Positions 24,101-39,100 of a DNA stretch of 64,000 bases are shown one piece after another. Each line of letters opens with the position of its first letter. The first letter of the stretch is position 1. The DNA is taken from the NCBI GenBank assembly GCA_907165275.2, contig OU015666.1, forward strand, positions 4,060,001-4,124,000, written 5' to 3'. The position numbers were made by a program, and so were the translations under genes. This DNA is from Zygaena filipendulae (taxonomy: Eukaryota; Arthropoda; Insecta; Lepidoptera; Zygaenidae). The notes under the pieces were generated by a model. It ran no database searches, had not been told where the DNA came from, and saw only the letters and a program-made list of their open reading frames with translations.

Positions 24101-27100
24101 ACTAAGTTAGACCCTTAGTAATACAACAAAAAAAACCGCATTTAATTTGGTGCAGCAGTTTTTGCATAGCACGAATACAAACATACAGACAGACAGACAG
24201 ACAGACGGTCAAAAATTCTAAAAACGGTATTTTTGGCTTCTATATCACTCATAGAGTCGCCTAAATTTATTTTTTCTTATTTATCTCCCATGTACAAACA
24301 TCGACCTGTTACAATTTTATCATAGGCATAGATTATGTTTTAAGATGGAGAGAAATGTTAACTATTTTATTTTATGGTTCTCTGCAGATTTGATGTACTT
24401 GATAACAAAAAGAAGCCACGAAAACCGCCATATGTGTGAATGATATTAGCAGCTTTCGTGTATAATAAAAACAGTAAGTAGGTACTTACCCTATTTTCGA
24501 TTTCTCTTCATGGATTTCTTTAAAAATATAAAAAAGCAATGGCCTGAGATAGAACCCACGATATCGGTCTCCTAGAAGACAATGGGATGATGGTATGTAG
24601 TATGTACCGTTGGTCTTGCGCCAGTTGAGAGTTGCTTACCTAGACCCTACCAGAAAGATAATCGAAACGTTTGATCGTTGCAGTGCTCTCAAATCCGTAA
24701 TAATCAGAACATCACAGGTCATGAAGTGGATTGCTTATGCAATTTAAAGCCATAAAGAAATCTAGTGGCACTAAAATTGTGCTTTTTCGGAGACATTATT
24801 CCATACATAAATATTAAATTTTATTATTTTAGTAATGAGTTTAACAAAATTTGATGCTATTTAAAAAAAACTTCAGTTCAATTTAAATGAGAAATAAAAT
24901 ATCTAAAAGCAATCAATGCACAGGTTGAATAGTAATTTTACTTTGACAGAATTTTATTAAAAGAAAGCAACACGAAAAGTTCCGTACACTGAAAAATCAG
25001 CGAACGACGATCGTTACAACATAAGTTAATACAAATGACTACCATGCACCACTCACCACCTCGTATACTAGTATTATTTTAAGTTTAACCTTAGATTTAA
25101 TTTTTGGTCCATATAAATTTCATACCAACGTACTGTATATGTATATAAGTAGGTACATAAGGTTAAAATAAGGCGGCGGTAGGCCCCCAGTGATTCCATA
25201 ACTCCGCCCGGTAAACAGGCTAGCCGACAGCCGTGGTAAATATTAACTTTGCGCGGTTATTGTGGAAGAAAAGAAACAACGAACAAGTCAGAGGTATTAG
25301 TTGGCAACATAAATGGGAGCTCGTTTAGCCTTCACGTTTATTTGTGGTGCACTCCGCAAAGTTGCAGGGAGCGCGGCCCTCGGGAGGTAATGGAAACTTT
25401 CCTTTTTCATTGTTTGTTAAGCCCGCTCCACATTCACGCGAGAATCTTGCGAGAACGCGAGAAAACGACGCGCGACGGAGAACATCGGCTCCACATTCAC
25501 GTTCTCTCGGTTTTCTCGCGTTCTCGCGAGAATGTGGAGCGGGTATTATAGTACGGACCGCCAAGAGGGGATTTGTGGATTAGCTAAAGCGCGTCAGATG
25601 AACATAAGGGGGGTACCTTGCACCATGTTGAGTACCTCCACCAAATATAGGCCCTCTACACTGGTGGGTGCGTCTAGAATAACCGATCAGATTAGTAAAA
25701 AAAAATCGATAACTCGAAATACTCGAGCGCGTCAGATTAAGATATGGTGGGTTAATTACATAGTGAGAAGTATGTATATGAATAATCTGACCATTTGAAC
25801 GTGACGTAAAGGAGTTAGAGGATCACAAACTTGCAAAAAAAAAACGCAACTTCGACATTCTCGAGCGCAGTTGATTTGTTTTTTATTTTAAAGTAAATAA
25901 CTCAAGGATAGCGGGAAAAATATAATCTGCCGATTTTCATAAGCCGAAGAAACAAAAATCGTCTTCGAATCGAACGAGTAGCTGCAGTGAAACATGTACC
26001 TATTCATATCTCTGTCTTTCTTTCCCTTTTACTTTTTCTCTATCTCTCACTCTCTCGCACCGTCCTCACACTACTTTCCGTCGCCATAACGTCATCACAG
26101 TATACCACGGCGCTAAACGTGTCGAATTATAACTTTTTTTGGTCGGTTAAAATACATATTAAAATAAGTTAAGGTAAGTATTACATCAAACTATAGGTTC
26201 ACCTTTCACTTTAATGTAATTATATATATATATATTATATAATAAAACTCATCACAAAACAACGCGTTCATGTTATTATATGTAAAACGAAATGGCTTGT
26301 TTGTGCTTTAAAGTTAGTTTTGTGAATAATATTTTGTGAGCTTTTACATATTTCATAGAAATATAAAGTGTGTTTTTTTTTGTGAACAAGAAATAGCTCA
26401 TAAAGTTATTAAACTTACATCAGAAATAAAAAAAAATTAAAAATAAATCATAATTTTTGTTTCTAGCAGTCAGATTAATAATATCCCTCAAAATTATTGT
26501 CAGATTTTAAGACAACATAACTTGGACTGCAAGCTGAACCTTCTGTAAAATATTCTGACACGCTCGAGTATTTCAAAATTGAGATTTAATTTTGCATTTT
26601 CAAAAATTCGCTACTACCTTGCGTCACCTCCAAATCGGCAGATTTTCGAAGGGGTGCATTTTTAAGGCTCACTTAACATCCCCTTTGAATATCTGACGCG
26701 CTCGAGTAAATGTTTTTTTTTTTCATTTTCTCCCCTTCCGGATGGCCACCCCCACCACGCAAATGGGCAGATGAATATATTTTCGATATCAGAGACACCT
26801 TGGAGTATCTAAACTACAATATCTGACGCGCTCGAGTATTTCCATTTTACTATTTTTTTTTACATTTTTGAAAGCCTGTAGAAGCTAAACCCACCGGTGA
26901 ATGAAAAAATATCATATAACCTTATTTTGTTTATATCTCCTAATCTTCAAAACCCAATAGGTCCCAACGACGCTCGAGTGTCTCCCGAATTAGCATCGGT
27001 ATCTCCCGTACTATTAGGATCGCGTAATTTTCTTCGTGTCTTCTGTAGTATTGTACATTATACCTACATGTAAACATGTTAGGTCAGAATATAGAATATA

Positions 27101-30100
27101 GAAAAGTTTGAAACAACGGTCTTGAAAATCCACCTAGCTTTATTCATTTACAATAAAAATAATGTATTTGAGGTGGAAATATTTTTTTGTGAATCACAAT
27201 GTTTTTACTAGCTGACACGGGCGGTTATCATGCGTGGAAGCCTTAATACCTTGCTTAATACCGATTTCCATGACTCCCAACTTCACAACTGACGGTACTT
27301 CCTAAAAAAACTTTCCATTCTCTCTTCAATTTCCAAAAATCCTTTCTTAATGGTTGCTGACATAAATGGTATTATTATGCGAATCCTACTAATATTATAA
27401 ACGCGAAAGTTTGTAAATATGTATGTATGGATGGATGGATGGATGGATGTTTATTACTCTTTCACGCAAAAACTACTGGATGGATTTAAATGAAACTTTA
27501 TAATAATATAGCTTATACATCAGATTAATACATAGGGTACTTTGTACTTTTCATTCCGGAATTCCCGCGGGAACTCTGAAATTAACGCGGGTGAAACCGC
27601 GGGGCACAACTAGTAAGTAAATAATATAATACCTATGATGTTTCATTGGTTTCGGCGATGACTCAGTCAGGAAGCTTCTTTATACATAATAATAGGTATA
27701 TAATTATTATAATAAGAACGATTAATATCTTGAGTCCGAATTTTTTAGGGGTCAAGATCGTTTAAAATCATTAACCCATTAAACATTAGATATTCTAAAG
27801 ATGCGAGTACGAGCCAAGTATACGCGTATGCTTCAAGCATTTGGTAATCAATATGTACTTGTACATCCTTTGTTTGCACACGGAGAGAGTACGTGACATT
27901 TTTGGGGGAACGGGTTTTGTGGCGGATTTGGAAAGATAACAGGATATATTGCAATATTGCGATATATTCTAAGTCCTTTTAGTCTACATTATTGCATGAA
28001 ATGGAACGCGATTTATCCGCATATGAAAATGTTATATTATCTTCGAAAAAAAAAGAACGACAATTTTTAACATTTTGATCCAGTTTATATTCAGTTTTTT
28101 AAGGCACGTGTTTGATTACTTTATATTACAATATTTAGAAAAATTATACAATAATATTATAAAATAAATAACTCTGAATTAGTCAATACTGAAAAGTTAG
28201 CAAATATTTTGAAAATCTTAAATATAAGTAGAACAACAACAAGAAAACAACCGAGACGTATCCAATAGAAAACATCATTAAAACTTGAATAATATTTAGC
28301 CGCGTTTTTTAATTTGGCCAAGCAAAACTTTTCAATTAATTATTATAATTTTTTACAAGGACCATCATTCTTGCAAAGGACGTTTATAAACAATATGCAA
28401 ATGAATATACCTAGTAGATTTTAAATTGGAAATGAATTTTACTTTTAAATTAGGAATTAAAAAAGAGCAAGAATAACAACTAATAAACAAATGCGGGATA
28501 ACTGGGATAAGAAATGGTTTTTTTGTTAAATTAATTACTTACAGTTAAAACTATTTTCTTCACATACCTTTTCTTTAGAACGGCTATGAGGCTGATGTGC
28601 TGAGTGTTCTTGGTTCCGCGTATTGCTCTGTAACAAATAAAACAAAAAATGATTCACATGTCACAAAAAAAAAAACAAAACTACGGTTGTTCATTTATAC
28701 CTCGGATTGACAAAATTATTTTTATGAAAGTTGCAAAAAAAGAAATAGTCGGAACATACATACAACAGATAGTGAGTGATAGCACTTTATTACCAAAATA
28801 TTCATGCGGAGCAAAGGTCGTATATTTTTGCGACATACCTATTTTTGAATAACTACTATAGTACATATTATTTAACAGATACTGCATGATATTATGTCGC
28901 ACGAAATTTGAATAATTTGTCAGCTTACAGTCTTCGTTGCGTCTTTAGTCAGGTAACTTGTTTAATTAGTCGTGACCATTTAAAAACGTTAGCTCTTTTG
29001 TGTTTGCGAGTACGATTGATCTTCTAGGTTGGGTTAGGCTTGAACACACAACATTATTATTAGTATTATAAATGCGAAAGTAACTCTGTCCGTCTGTTAC
29101 GCTTTCACGCTTTAACGGCTCAACCGATCATCATGAAATTTTGCATACACGTTGTCAGAGGTGCAGAAAAGTACATAGGGTACTTTTTATCCCGGAATTC
29201 CTGTGGGAGTTTCAAAATTAACGCGGGTGAAACTGCACTATATTTTGAATACCTACTATGCACACGTTTTCAGGGACAGAAAAGGATATAGGGTACTTTT
29301 ATTCCAGAATTTCCGCGGGATCTCCGAAATTAACGCGGGTGAAACCGAACAGCTAGTAATAAATGAAAGAAAGAAAGATAAGACCATTTTAAAACTTAAA
29401 ATGGTCTTATCTTTCTTTCTTTCTTTTTACCTAAATGATACCGAATACCGATCTGTGAGCACCCATCGCAACGCATTTTCTGTCCTCGACATTATACAAA
29501 ATATCGACCGTAAACGGACGAAATATATGTATAATGCGAATAGCCTGCGACAGATCCACCGTGTATATCAATAATACACGGCTATGAAACGAAGCGAAGC
29601 TATCAAGATGGCGATAAATGTTACTGAATTTTTTATTACGATATACCTACAGTAAAGTGTATAAGAATAACGGTAAGTACGATCGATGGTAAAAAAATTG
29701 GTACTGGCTGTTTCCCGCGGTTTCAACTACGCGGGTTTGAAACAAGGGTTGCCCTTGCCAATATCGGTGTGCGGATTTTCGGGAAATCAATCGAAATGCG
29801 GGACGTGACTAAAAACAAGCGGGATTAGTATAGGAAGGTGAGATATTTTCGCCGGTCTGTCTGTTCTGTCCGTTTGTTCCGGCTCGACTTGCACTGGCAG
29901 ATAGCTGATGTTAGCTGAGGGAATCACGAAACTCACGCGTGTGAAACCGCGAGGCACAGTTTGTTGTTGATAATAATTAGTAGCTAGGGATTATATTGTC
30001 GATGGTGACATTAATTAATGTTGAAAATGTTGCCTCGATTGTAACGGTATTGTCACCGGCGTGTACAAAAGGACGCACCACGCGTTCATAAGATAGGTAA

Positions 30101-33100
30101 CATAATATAATTATGAGAGACATTGTTCTATAGAGAACAACGCTCGCTAATCTATATGTCGATACATATTAATAAAATTAAAGTGTGTGTTTGTAATTCC
30201 AAATTAACAGTAAATGCATGAAAGTATATGCGGTAGGTAGGTACCTACTTAAATTAAAAAAAATTAGCTTCTTTAATTTTAGTCTGCCTGTCTGTTTGTT
30301 CCGGCTAATCTCTGAAACGACTAGACCGATTTTAACGGGACTTTCACTGACAGATAGCTGACGTTATATTTTAAGAAGTAACTTAGGCTATTTTTATTTT
30401 AGAAAACATAGTTAAATAAAATAATAATAAAACATAGGGTACAGACAAGGACATAGGGTACTTTTTATCTATCCATTTTATCCCGGAATTCCCGGGGGAA
30501 TTACGAAATTACCGCGGGTAAAACCTCGGAGAACGGCGATTGTACCCTAAAAGTAGTTTATTTCCGTCTTTTTAACCGACTTCCAAAAAGGAGGAGGTTC
30601 TATGTTCGATTGTATGTATGTTTTTTTTTTTATTTTTTTTAATGTATGTTCTCTATCTTCCACACCTTTCGCCACGTGGTCCAAACGCGCCAAGTACGGC
30701 CCGGGCCGCAAGTCTATTCCGACTCGCGAAAGGATTTAATCCGGCCCGCGGCGGTCCTTCGAAATGTGTAGTAATTTGACGGTCAGAGAGCCAGCTAGAT
30801 TAGATAAGTCGCGTAGTCGTGGTACATTTTTTCTTTAGTCATCCTTCGAAATTTCATAAACTTTCTGGCCCTTCATGAAGAAAGTTTGCCTACCACTGCT
30901 CTAGTTCATTAGCTCATTACTACATAGTACAAAACAAAGTCGCTTTCCGCTGTTTGTCTGTCCCTAATGCTATGTAAGCACGGATTTTGATGCGATTTTT
31001 TTTAATAGATAGAGTGATTCAAGAGGAAGGTTTATTTGTATAGTTTATTTATTTATTTATATAGTTTATTATTATTTAGGAACTGTAAAATTACCACTAG
31101 TTGCTGCATAAAACACTTTTATTGTGTAGCAAAAATCCATTATTTTTAATACTTACTGTTCTTATTCTGTTGGAATGGCTTTGAATATTCCTTTGTAAGC
31201 TGGGATTTGTGAAATTTTCTTTTATGCAAAGGTGGCAGGTCTGATTAGAATAGTGTAGGTATTAAGCTCGTCTTTTATACCTACCAGCTTGTCTATTGTA
31301 TCTACTATTATGTAAGAATAGCAGCAAAGTACCTACCTATTTTTATTAAAAAATTATATCGTAACATCTTGTGATTGCGTCAGAGCTTAAGAATTGCATA
31401 GTCCGCTTTCTTGCCAACATAATTATTGTTTAATACGTATATTATTATTATCATAGAAGGCTCGCTAAAAAAAGTAGTAGTAGATATAATAGTAATAATA
31501 TATAGATTGTAAAACACAGTTCATGGAAATATTGCTAAGATGTGACGAGGTCACGGAGTTCTGCAAGTCTTTATAAAAAAAAAAATTTGTAATCCCCTAC
31601 TAATATTATGAATGCGAATGTAACTCTGTCTGTCTGTTATGCTTTCACGCTTTAACGGTTCAACCGATCATCATGAAATTTCGCATACACGTTGCCGGGG
31701 GTAAATAGAAGGATATAGAGCAGGTACTTTTTAAGTTTTTATCCCGGAACTCTCGCGGGAACTCCGAAATTAACGCGGGAACAGCTAATCACCGTAACGG
31801 TTGGTAACATTTTGACAGAACTTCCACCGGCAATTAGCTAGCTAATAGGCTCTTTAGAGTCCCTGCGGGAATATTGAAAATTTAAACTCAAGCGGGTGAA
31901 ACCGCGGGCACAGCTATAGTAGTAAAAAATCAGCGTCTGATTTAATAATAAACATCGCGACCCGACCGCAATATTTAATTTAATTGAAGAAAAAAAAAAC
32001 TGCTCATATTTCAGTAGATATACTAAATAATAGCGAGCGAGCGAGTTTTAAAGAGAACCCTACCTGAGTATTTTAGATTAAATTCCGAAACACAATATTA
32101 GTTGTAAAATTATGGAGGCTTATTTATTTAAGAGACTTTTGAGTAGTAAGTGCCTACTCTGTAGCAGTAGAAACAGCAAAGAGTCATTTCATATTTTTTT
32201 TTATGTATAACTAGCTGTCCCCCGCGGTTTCACTCGCGGTAATTTCGGAGTCCCCGTGGGAATTTCGGGATAAAACGTACCCTACATCATTTAGGACTAC
32301 CGTAGCTTTTTATAAGTAAAAGAATTTTCAAAATCGATCCAGTAGATAGTTACTGTTCCAGAGATAAGCCCCTACAACGTCACAAACTCCCAAACTTTAC
32401 CTCTTTATAATAGTAGTGCCTATAGAATATACATAGATGAAATGCACTGTTCTGAGTGCAGATTGTTTTTTTTTACGTTTAAAAAAGTCTTTCGTCAATA
32501 AAGCCAAGAACGCTTTACCTCGTGTTATTATAAAGATACCTATATGTATAGGTAATGTTTGCATATTAATGTTTTCGCCCTACTTTGATAAGCTCGTACC
32601 TACAATAAAAGAGAATCTCACAATGAACACGTCCACAATCAAGTTGCTGTTTATCTCAAAGTGGCATTCTGTGATTATTTGCTTAAGGTGAATCGTCACG
32701 GCTATTTTTCGTACTAAATTCAGTCCAAGATATTTTCTCGCACTAGGTAGGGTACGGCTGCTTTTTTATTATTATTATTAAGTATTTGTATATCTACCTA
32801 AGTTATCAAATACGAATATTTCTTCTTATCTCACGAATAATAAAATATACCTACCAATTTATTTTCGACGTAGTTTTTTTGGTATAAGTATATAGTACAC
32901 AAAAACAGTTATTGTACAAGATTTATCTATTGACATTGGTATAAAGGCTATCTCTGTCGATCCACCTTAACGGATGGACACTGAAACGTTTCTTAATGGT
33001 GTCTAACAAATCTTCGGCGCGGGATCTAATGAAACCAAGTTCCTCGGAGCGTCAAGTGTTGACTCCCGCTAAGAATTACTCGTCGGTATATTGGTTAAAC

Positions 33101-36100
33101 ATCTTGCCTCGGGATCGATAGCTAATATAACTTTCACTGTCAGGGACTGGCAAGTGGCAGGTAAAGCGGATTGACTGTTTTTTTTTTAATAAACATTATT
33201 AGAAAATTCTAAAGATGTAAAATTAAAGTGAGAGATCACACTTTTCGTAGGGCATCGATGCCAATCCTACTGAAATGCTCTTTTAATACAATTGCTCAAA
33301 AAGTGGCGTATTGTAATGATGAAGGAGTTCCGACTGTCAACCCTCACCTTTGGCTGCGCCTCAGCTCGGGTAGACATTTGTCAATACTCTTTGCAATGAC
33401 AGGCTTTCCGCACTCGTAATGAAATATACTATTTATCAGCACTGCTGCTCTAGTGGTTAATAAAACCGACGCTACTGTCGGCGTCGGCGTGCGTCGTCGT
33501 CCTATTTTCAGGGTGATATAATGAACATTACTTAACATTACTCTTATTGCATTTATTCTGACTCTATAGGTACGTTTTTAGTATTTTAAGTATTACGAAG
33601 TACTAGCTGTTCTCCGTGGTTTTACCTGCGTTAATTTCGGAACTCCAGCGGGAATTCCAAATCTAACGCGGGTGAAAAACGCGGGAAACATCTACTTACT
33701 GGGTTACTGGTAATATATATGTAAATATTAAGACTCACAATCAGTCAAGTCAGCCAAGTTATCAATTTTCGTGGTATGCCCGTTCTGGCGTAGTGTTATT
33801 ATTTAGGTCATGAGATCATTATAATTATAATGAGATCCGATCTCGTTAATCCATATGAGATAACGGTGGGGTTAGACAGCAGCTAACGAGCATATAAGCC
33901 TATCGAATGACTCGTTAACTGAGGAATCTGGCCAAGAGTATGCGGTTATGACCGTACAAGTAGATCCAACTTGCGCGAATTATAGCTGTAATATAATAGG
34001 TATCGTATCCCAGATTATCTATATATAGGCACAGGGTGTAATTTTGAACGAGGAACTTGGCCAAACCCTTCGTACTTATATAATTACTAGCTGCTGCCCG
34101 CGGTTTGACCCGCGGTAATTGCAAATTTCCCGCGGGGATTCCGGTACAAAACATGTACTTCTCTGTACCCTTGACAACGTGTGTGCAAAATTTCATGACG
34201 ATTGGTTGAGCCGTTAAGGTGTGAAAGCGTAACAAACAAACAAACCTCATTTTCACTTTTATAATATTATGTAGTAAGGATGTAATTAAACCAGTTTTAA
34301 AATAACACTGATACATCACAGAGAATAACAAATAACAAAAACGTAGGTTTATACGAGGGTGAATGACATTTGATTTGTCCGCGCGTCAGCGACGATACAA
34401 AGGAAAGAAAGAAAGAAAGAAAGAAAATAAATTTATTTGTCAACCAACACATAATATACAACTGCAATAAAAAACAATACAAAAATGTTGACAAAATGGT
34501 TCCGGCTCAGCATAATGCTATCTCACGGCCGCACTCAGAGTCGACTTTAATGATAACTTAGTTAAGTATAGATTTTTAAAACAAAACTGCCGCAATCAGA
34601 GACGTTCAGTAAATTAATGTTAATTGGCATTTAATGAGATGTAACTTAATTAGTTAAATGCCAATTTAACAATAATTTATTAAACTTGTCTGATAGCGGC
34701 AGTTTTGTTTTAAAAATCTATACTAACTAAGTAATCATTAAAGTCGACTCTGAGTGCGGCGGTCACACACTTAACAGTGTGAGGCAGCGGCTTTTAATGT
34801 CGCTTAGGGTCCGTCGGCGCATCGGCAACTTGCGCGATCGATTTTCATAAACATAATTTTTTACGTCAAACACCCCGAATCCCAAAATTCACGTTAGTAA
34901 AATCGCGGCGAACAGCTATCCCGTATTTATAATTTTATACTACAAAGACAAAAGATTTAATTTTTAAAGATATGTTTTTTTTTGTAATGTAATGTAATGT
35001 AACTCATAAACTACTTAACTGCTACACAGATAATATACTGCTATTAAAAATTCTTTCACTTATAGGAAGCTACAGTGTTCCTGAGTGACGAAAGGTACTT
35101 TTGAACCGGTATGCCTCCGGGAACTCCGAAATTAACGCAAGTGAAGCCGTGGGGGATCGACTAGTGATGAATAGTCTTATTATTCCTTTTCGATCAAAGA
35201 ATAAAAATTTTGAATTAAGATCATCACTCACCTGGCCAGCAAAACCGCGTCGAGCGCTTGCGCTTGCGTCTGCCGCGCGTCGATCACTATGACGTGCGGA
35301 AGCCGCGCGTCGGCATCTCGGCGCAGCGCTTCCAGCGCTTCGCGCGCACTGTTCACGACACGCGACTCGCCCCCCGCGCGCGCTGCAGCGCCACACGCTG
35401 CGGCGCACACCCGCGACGACCGCTCCGGGAATACACATAGCAACTGCGAAAGAACGGTAATAATCAATGCAAATTTAGGTACTAGCTGTGCCCCGCGGTT
35501 TCACCCGCGTGAAAAATTTTTATGTAACAACTTTTTTCCCGACATCCGATTTGAATGAAACAAAGCCTATATGTAGCTCCAGGTTAAGCTTAATTTACCT
35601 GTGGAAACCGCATGACACTTCGTTCAGTAGATTCAGAGATTGTCGCGAAAAGACAGACAGACAGAGAGACAGAAAATAATTTTAAAAACTCTTTTTTTGT
35701 GGTTGGTTACTCTTCTAGTTCTTTTATCGCCCCCTGTAAATTTTTCTTAAAAATATTCAATGTACAGAATAGTGGATTCTACTCTTTTATTATAGTATAA
35801 ATAGATATATATTCCTTTACATCTCGGTATTGTTTATCACTAACAAGTTTAGGGAAACGACCGGACATTAAATAGAATAGAAAAAATCGAATTCCCGTTC
35901 GTCCCTTCCGACGAGATGAAAGGGAACAGGCAACTATCGATTTATAGCCTTTTCTTTCGACACACTGTAAGAATTTCCACATTTACCGTAAGTGTGCTGT
36001 ACTCGTAGTTAGACAGACTTCGATATTACAAAGAGTATAACAAGAATGACAATAGACGCAATTTCGATGTATGTACATTCAACAAGACCGTTAATGAGAT

Positions 36101-39100
36101 TGAGATGGCAGTGGATCCTGATTCATTGTTATGACAAAAACACGTCGCGTTGCGCCACAAAAACTGTTTTCCAAACGAGCCTACAAAAGTTTCACATAAA
36201 AATACATACGAATATTATTGTAAAATATACTAATTTGTGGTATTTCGCTATCTAGAACGTTTAAAACTATCGTCGAGGGCATGGAATGTTGTTGGCCCAT
36301 ATTTACTTTGTGGTTTGGCCCGGAAGCGACGAGACCTTAATCGTAATTATGTGTGTTTGTTACGCTTTCAGGCCTTAACTACTCAACCGACTATCATGAA
36401 ATGTTGCATACACGTCGTCAGGGGTTCAGAAAGAACATAGGGTTAAGGGTATTCTTTATCCCAGACTTCCAGCGGAAATTACGAAATATAAACGCAGGTG
36501 AAACCGCGGGTCAGTTAGTAATGTAACCTACACTTTAATCTATGTAATTAAAAGTTTAAATTTATTACATACAATATTCAAGTATTTTTGTGTATTCACC
36601 TAAAAATGCGTTACTTTTGCGTCCCGCCAGTGGGCGCCGAGCCTTGAACTTACAACAAGAAAGGACTTTTTAAGTCCTTTTATTAATTTCCTTATCATGC
36701 GTAACGCTAACACCGATAAGGGGTTTTATTGTTGATCATTATCAATACTTGACCTCGAAATAGAATCGGTAGCGTTTATTGTGACAGTAGGTAGGTATGA
36801 ACAAGTTCTCAAGATATGCCTATTGGCTATCTGATACTGAAATGACGAAAACTTTATTAGACGAGTACGATAAATTAGATTGTGTGGACTCGTATTGTAA
36901 TAATATGAAGGAAAATTAATAAGTTGATTCTGTCTCTTGTTTAAAATTGAAGTGTCTGTTTGTAATTCCAAATTAACAGCTTTCACTAAATGCATATGAA
37001 AGTATATGCGGTACTTACATAAAAAAATCTATTTTTAAAAGTTTTCTCTGTCTGTCTGTCTGTCTGTTTGTTCCGGCTAATCTCTGAAACGGCTGGACCG
37101 ATTTTAACGGGACTTACACTGACAGATAGCTGATGTTACAAGGAGTAACTTAGGCTACTTTTATTTTACAAAAAAATAGTTCCCGTGGAAATTCCGAAAC
37201 TCACGCTGTTGAAACCGTGGGGCGCAGCTAGTTGATAATAAATATAAAATAATTTTGCTATAATAAATCCAAAGAACTTATATGTAACATTTAAAATATA
37301 AATCAGCATAATATTTATTTACGTTAATTATATCGAAAAGAGTTACACCTTTTATAAATCGTAAAATAGGCAATATTTTATTTCAATATGCTTAAATATG
37401 TATTTATCAAAGACGTAATCAACAAAAAAGGTCAAGTTTGACAAAGTTATCTAATTTGGAATTTAAGTTAACATTATTTGATAACGATCTCGACCCGAAT
37501 AGGACCCGAAAAATGCTGTAAAGTAGGTAGGTACTCGTATAATTTTTGCTACCTTATTGAAACCGGTTCTGTATAATTAGACGAATTTCGCATTTGAAGT
37601 GAATGAAATTGATATTGATCAGTGTCTAATGCTTATTAATGAAAAAATTTAAAATAATGGGACAATATATTGGCGCCCAATAGTCTCATTGAGGATGTCG
37701 CAGATGTACAATATAGTTGATATGTAGGTACTTACTACGGATGTTACGGAAGTAGTTTATCGGAACCGAAGTCGGGAGTTTTTAAATTTGGTTTGTCGGT
37801 GTCGGAACCGGAATCGGAGTCGGACTCAGATGTGGTGCCAGAAGAGAGCAGCTACGCCCGGCCCTAAAATCAGAGGCGATATCGGGAGTAATATTGCCAG
37901 GTCGCTAAACCTATAGATCAGCCAGTTTGGCCGGACATTGGAGTAAAATGGCCGGCCCCACATTATTGAGGATACACACACACACATTATGTAGGGTGTC
38001 CAGCCTTTTTGCTGGCTGGTCTGTCCGGCTATTAGATTTTGGGACCTGGCAACATTACTCCCGATATCGCCTCTGATTTTAGGGCCGTGTGTAGCAGCTT
38101 TTACATAGCTCTCTTCTGTCACCACATCTGACTCCGACTCCGATTCCAGTTCCAACACCGACAAACCAAATTTAAAAACTCCCGACTTCGGTTCCGATAA
38201 ACTACTTCCGTAACATCCGTAGTAAGTACCTACATATCTACTATATTGTACATCTGCGACATCCTCAATGAGACTATTGGGCGCCAATATATTGATATTA
38301 ATCATCATCCGTCAATCATCGCAAATCAAGAGTAATCGACGATAGAAAGCACGTGGGGAGGGGGAAATCTCCGCACAACGTGCATAAACCTCCGATTTAA
38401 TAGTTTCAGAGCCGAAGTCGGAACCAGAAGTGGAATATCAATCAGAATTTCCGATTTATCTGAGTCAGAGTTGAAGCTCCGTAACATTCTTAGTACTTAC
38501 TACAGTTAGTTATCTGCAGTCATTGTTATTTCAATTAATTATTTTACGGGTGCTCCTCCAGTTTCATGCGCGATGATTTCGAAATTCCCGCGGGATATGA
38601 AAAAAAATTATACATTTCCTGGAAAAAGTCGACTATTTCATTCATTTTAATCTAGTTTATATTGTGTATATTGAATTTTCTAGTGAAAATTTTTTTTTTT
38701 CACTGAGACAGCGTGATGAAAACAAAATCAAAGCAAAAAACCACAATCGAAAAAATTTAATTTCGTACCGCACTGATTATTTATTTTAGTGATGACGATT
38801 CGACTCTCAAGGTCCGTTTATTATCTACAAAAATGAGCGTGCCAGACAGGTTTTTATGGCAGACACCGACAGACACCGTTAATTTACATCTGAACGTGCC
38901 AGCCAGACACGTGTCAGGGCAAAATCCGACAGACCGTTTATTTAAAAAGACGTTTCCACGGTTCCGATTCTCTATTCACACAGCGGCATGTAGCCACAGA
39001 TAGGTACGTAGGTACAGACATGAACCGCACAGACAAAATATTATTCTTTACGCGAATAATGACCGGGCACGGCCCGTATTTGTTGGCGTCTGCACGGCCG

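Noticed and set aside
25589..26980. CRISPR-like array of evenly spaced short repeats
   Set aside because: Spacing is 130-145 bp, the repeats lie in both orientations, and the genome is eukaryotic.
37826..38308. 160-codon minus-strand frame
   Set aside because: It runs through one arm, the (CA)n spacer and into the other arm of the inverted repeat, so the second half is the first read backwards.
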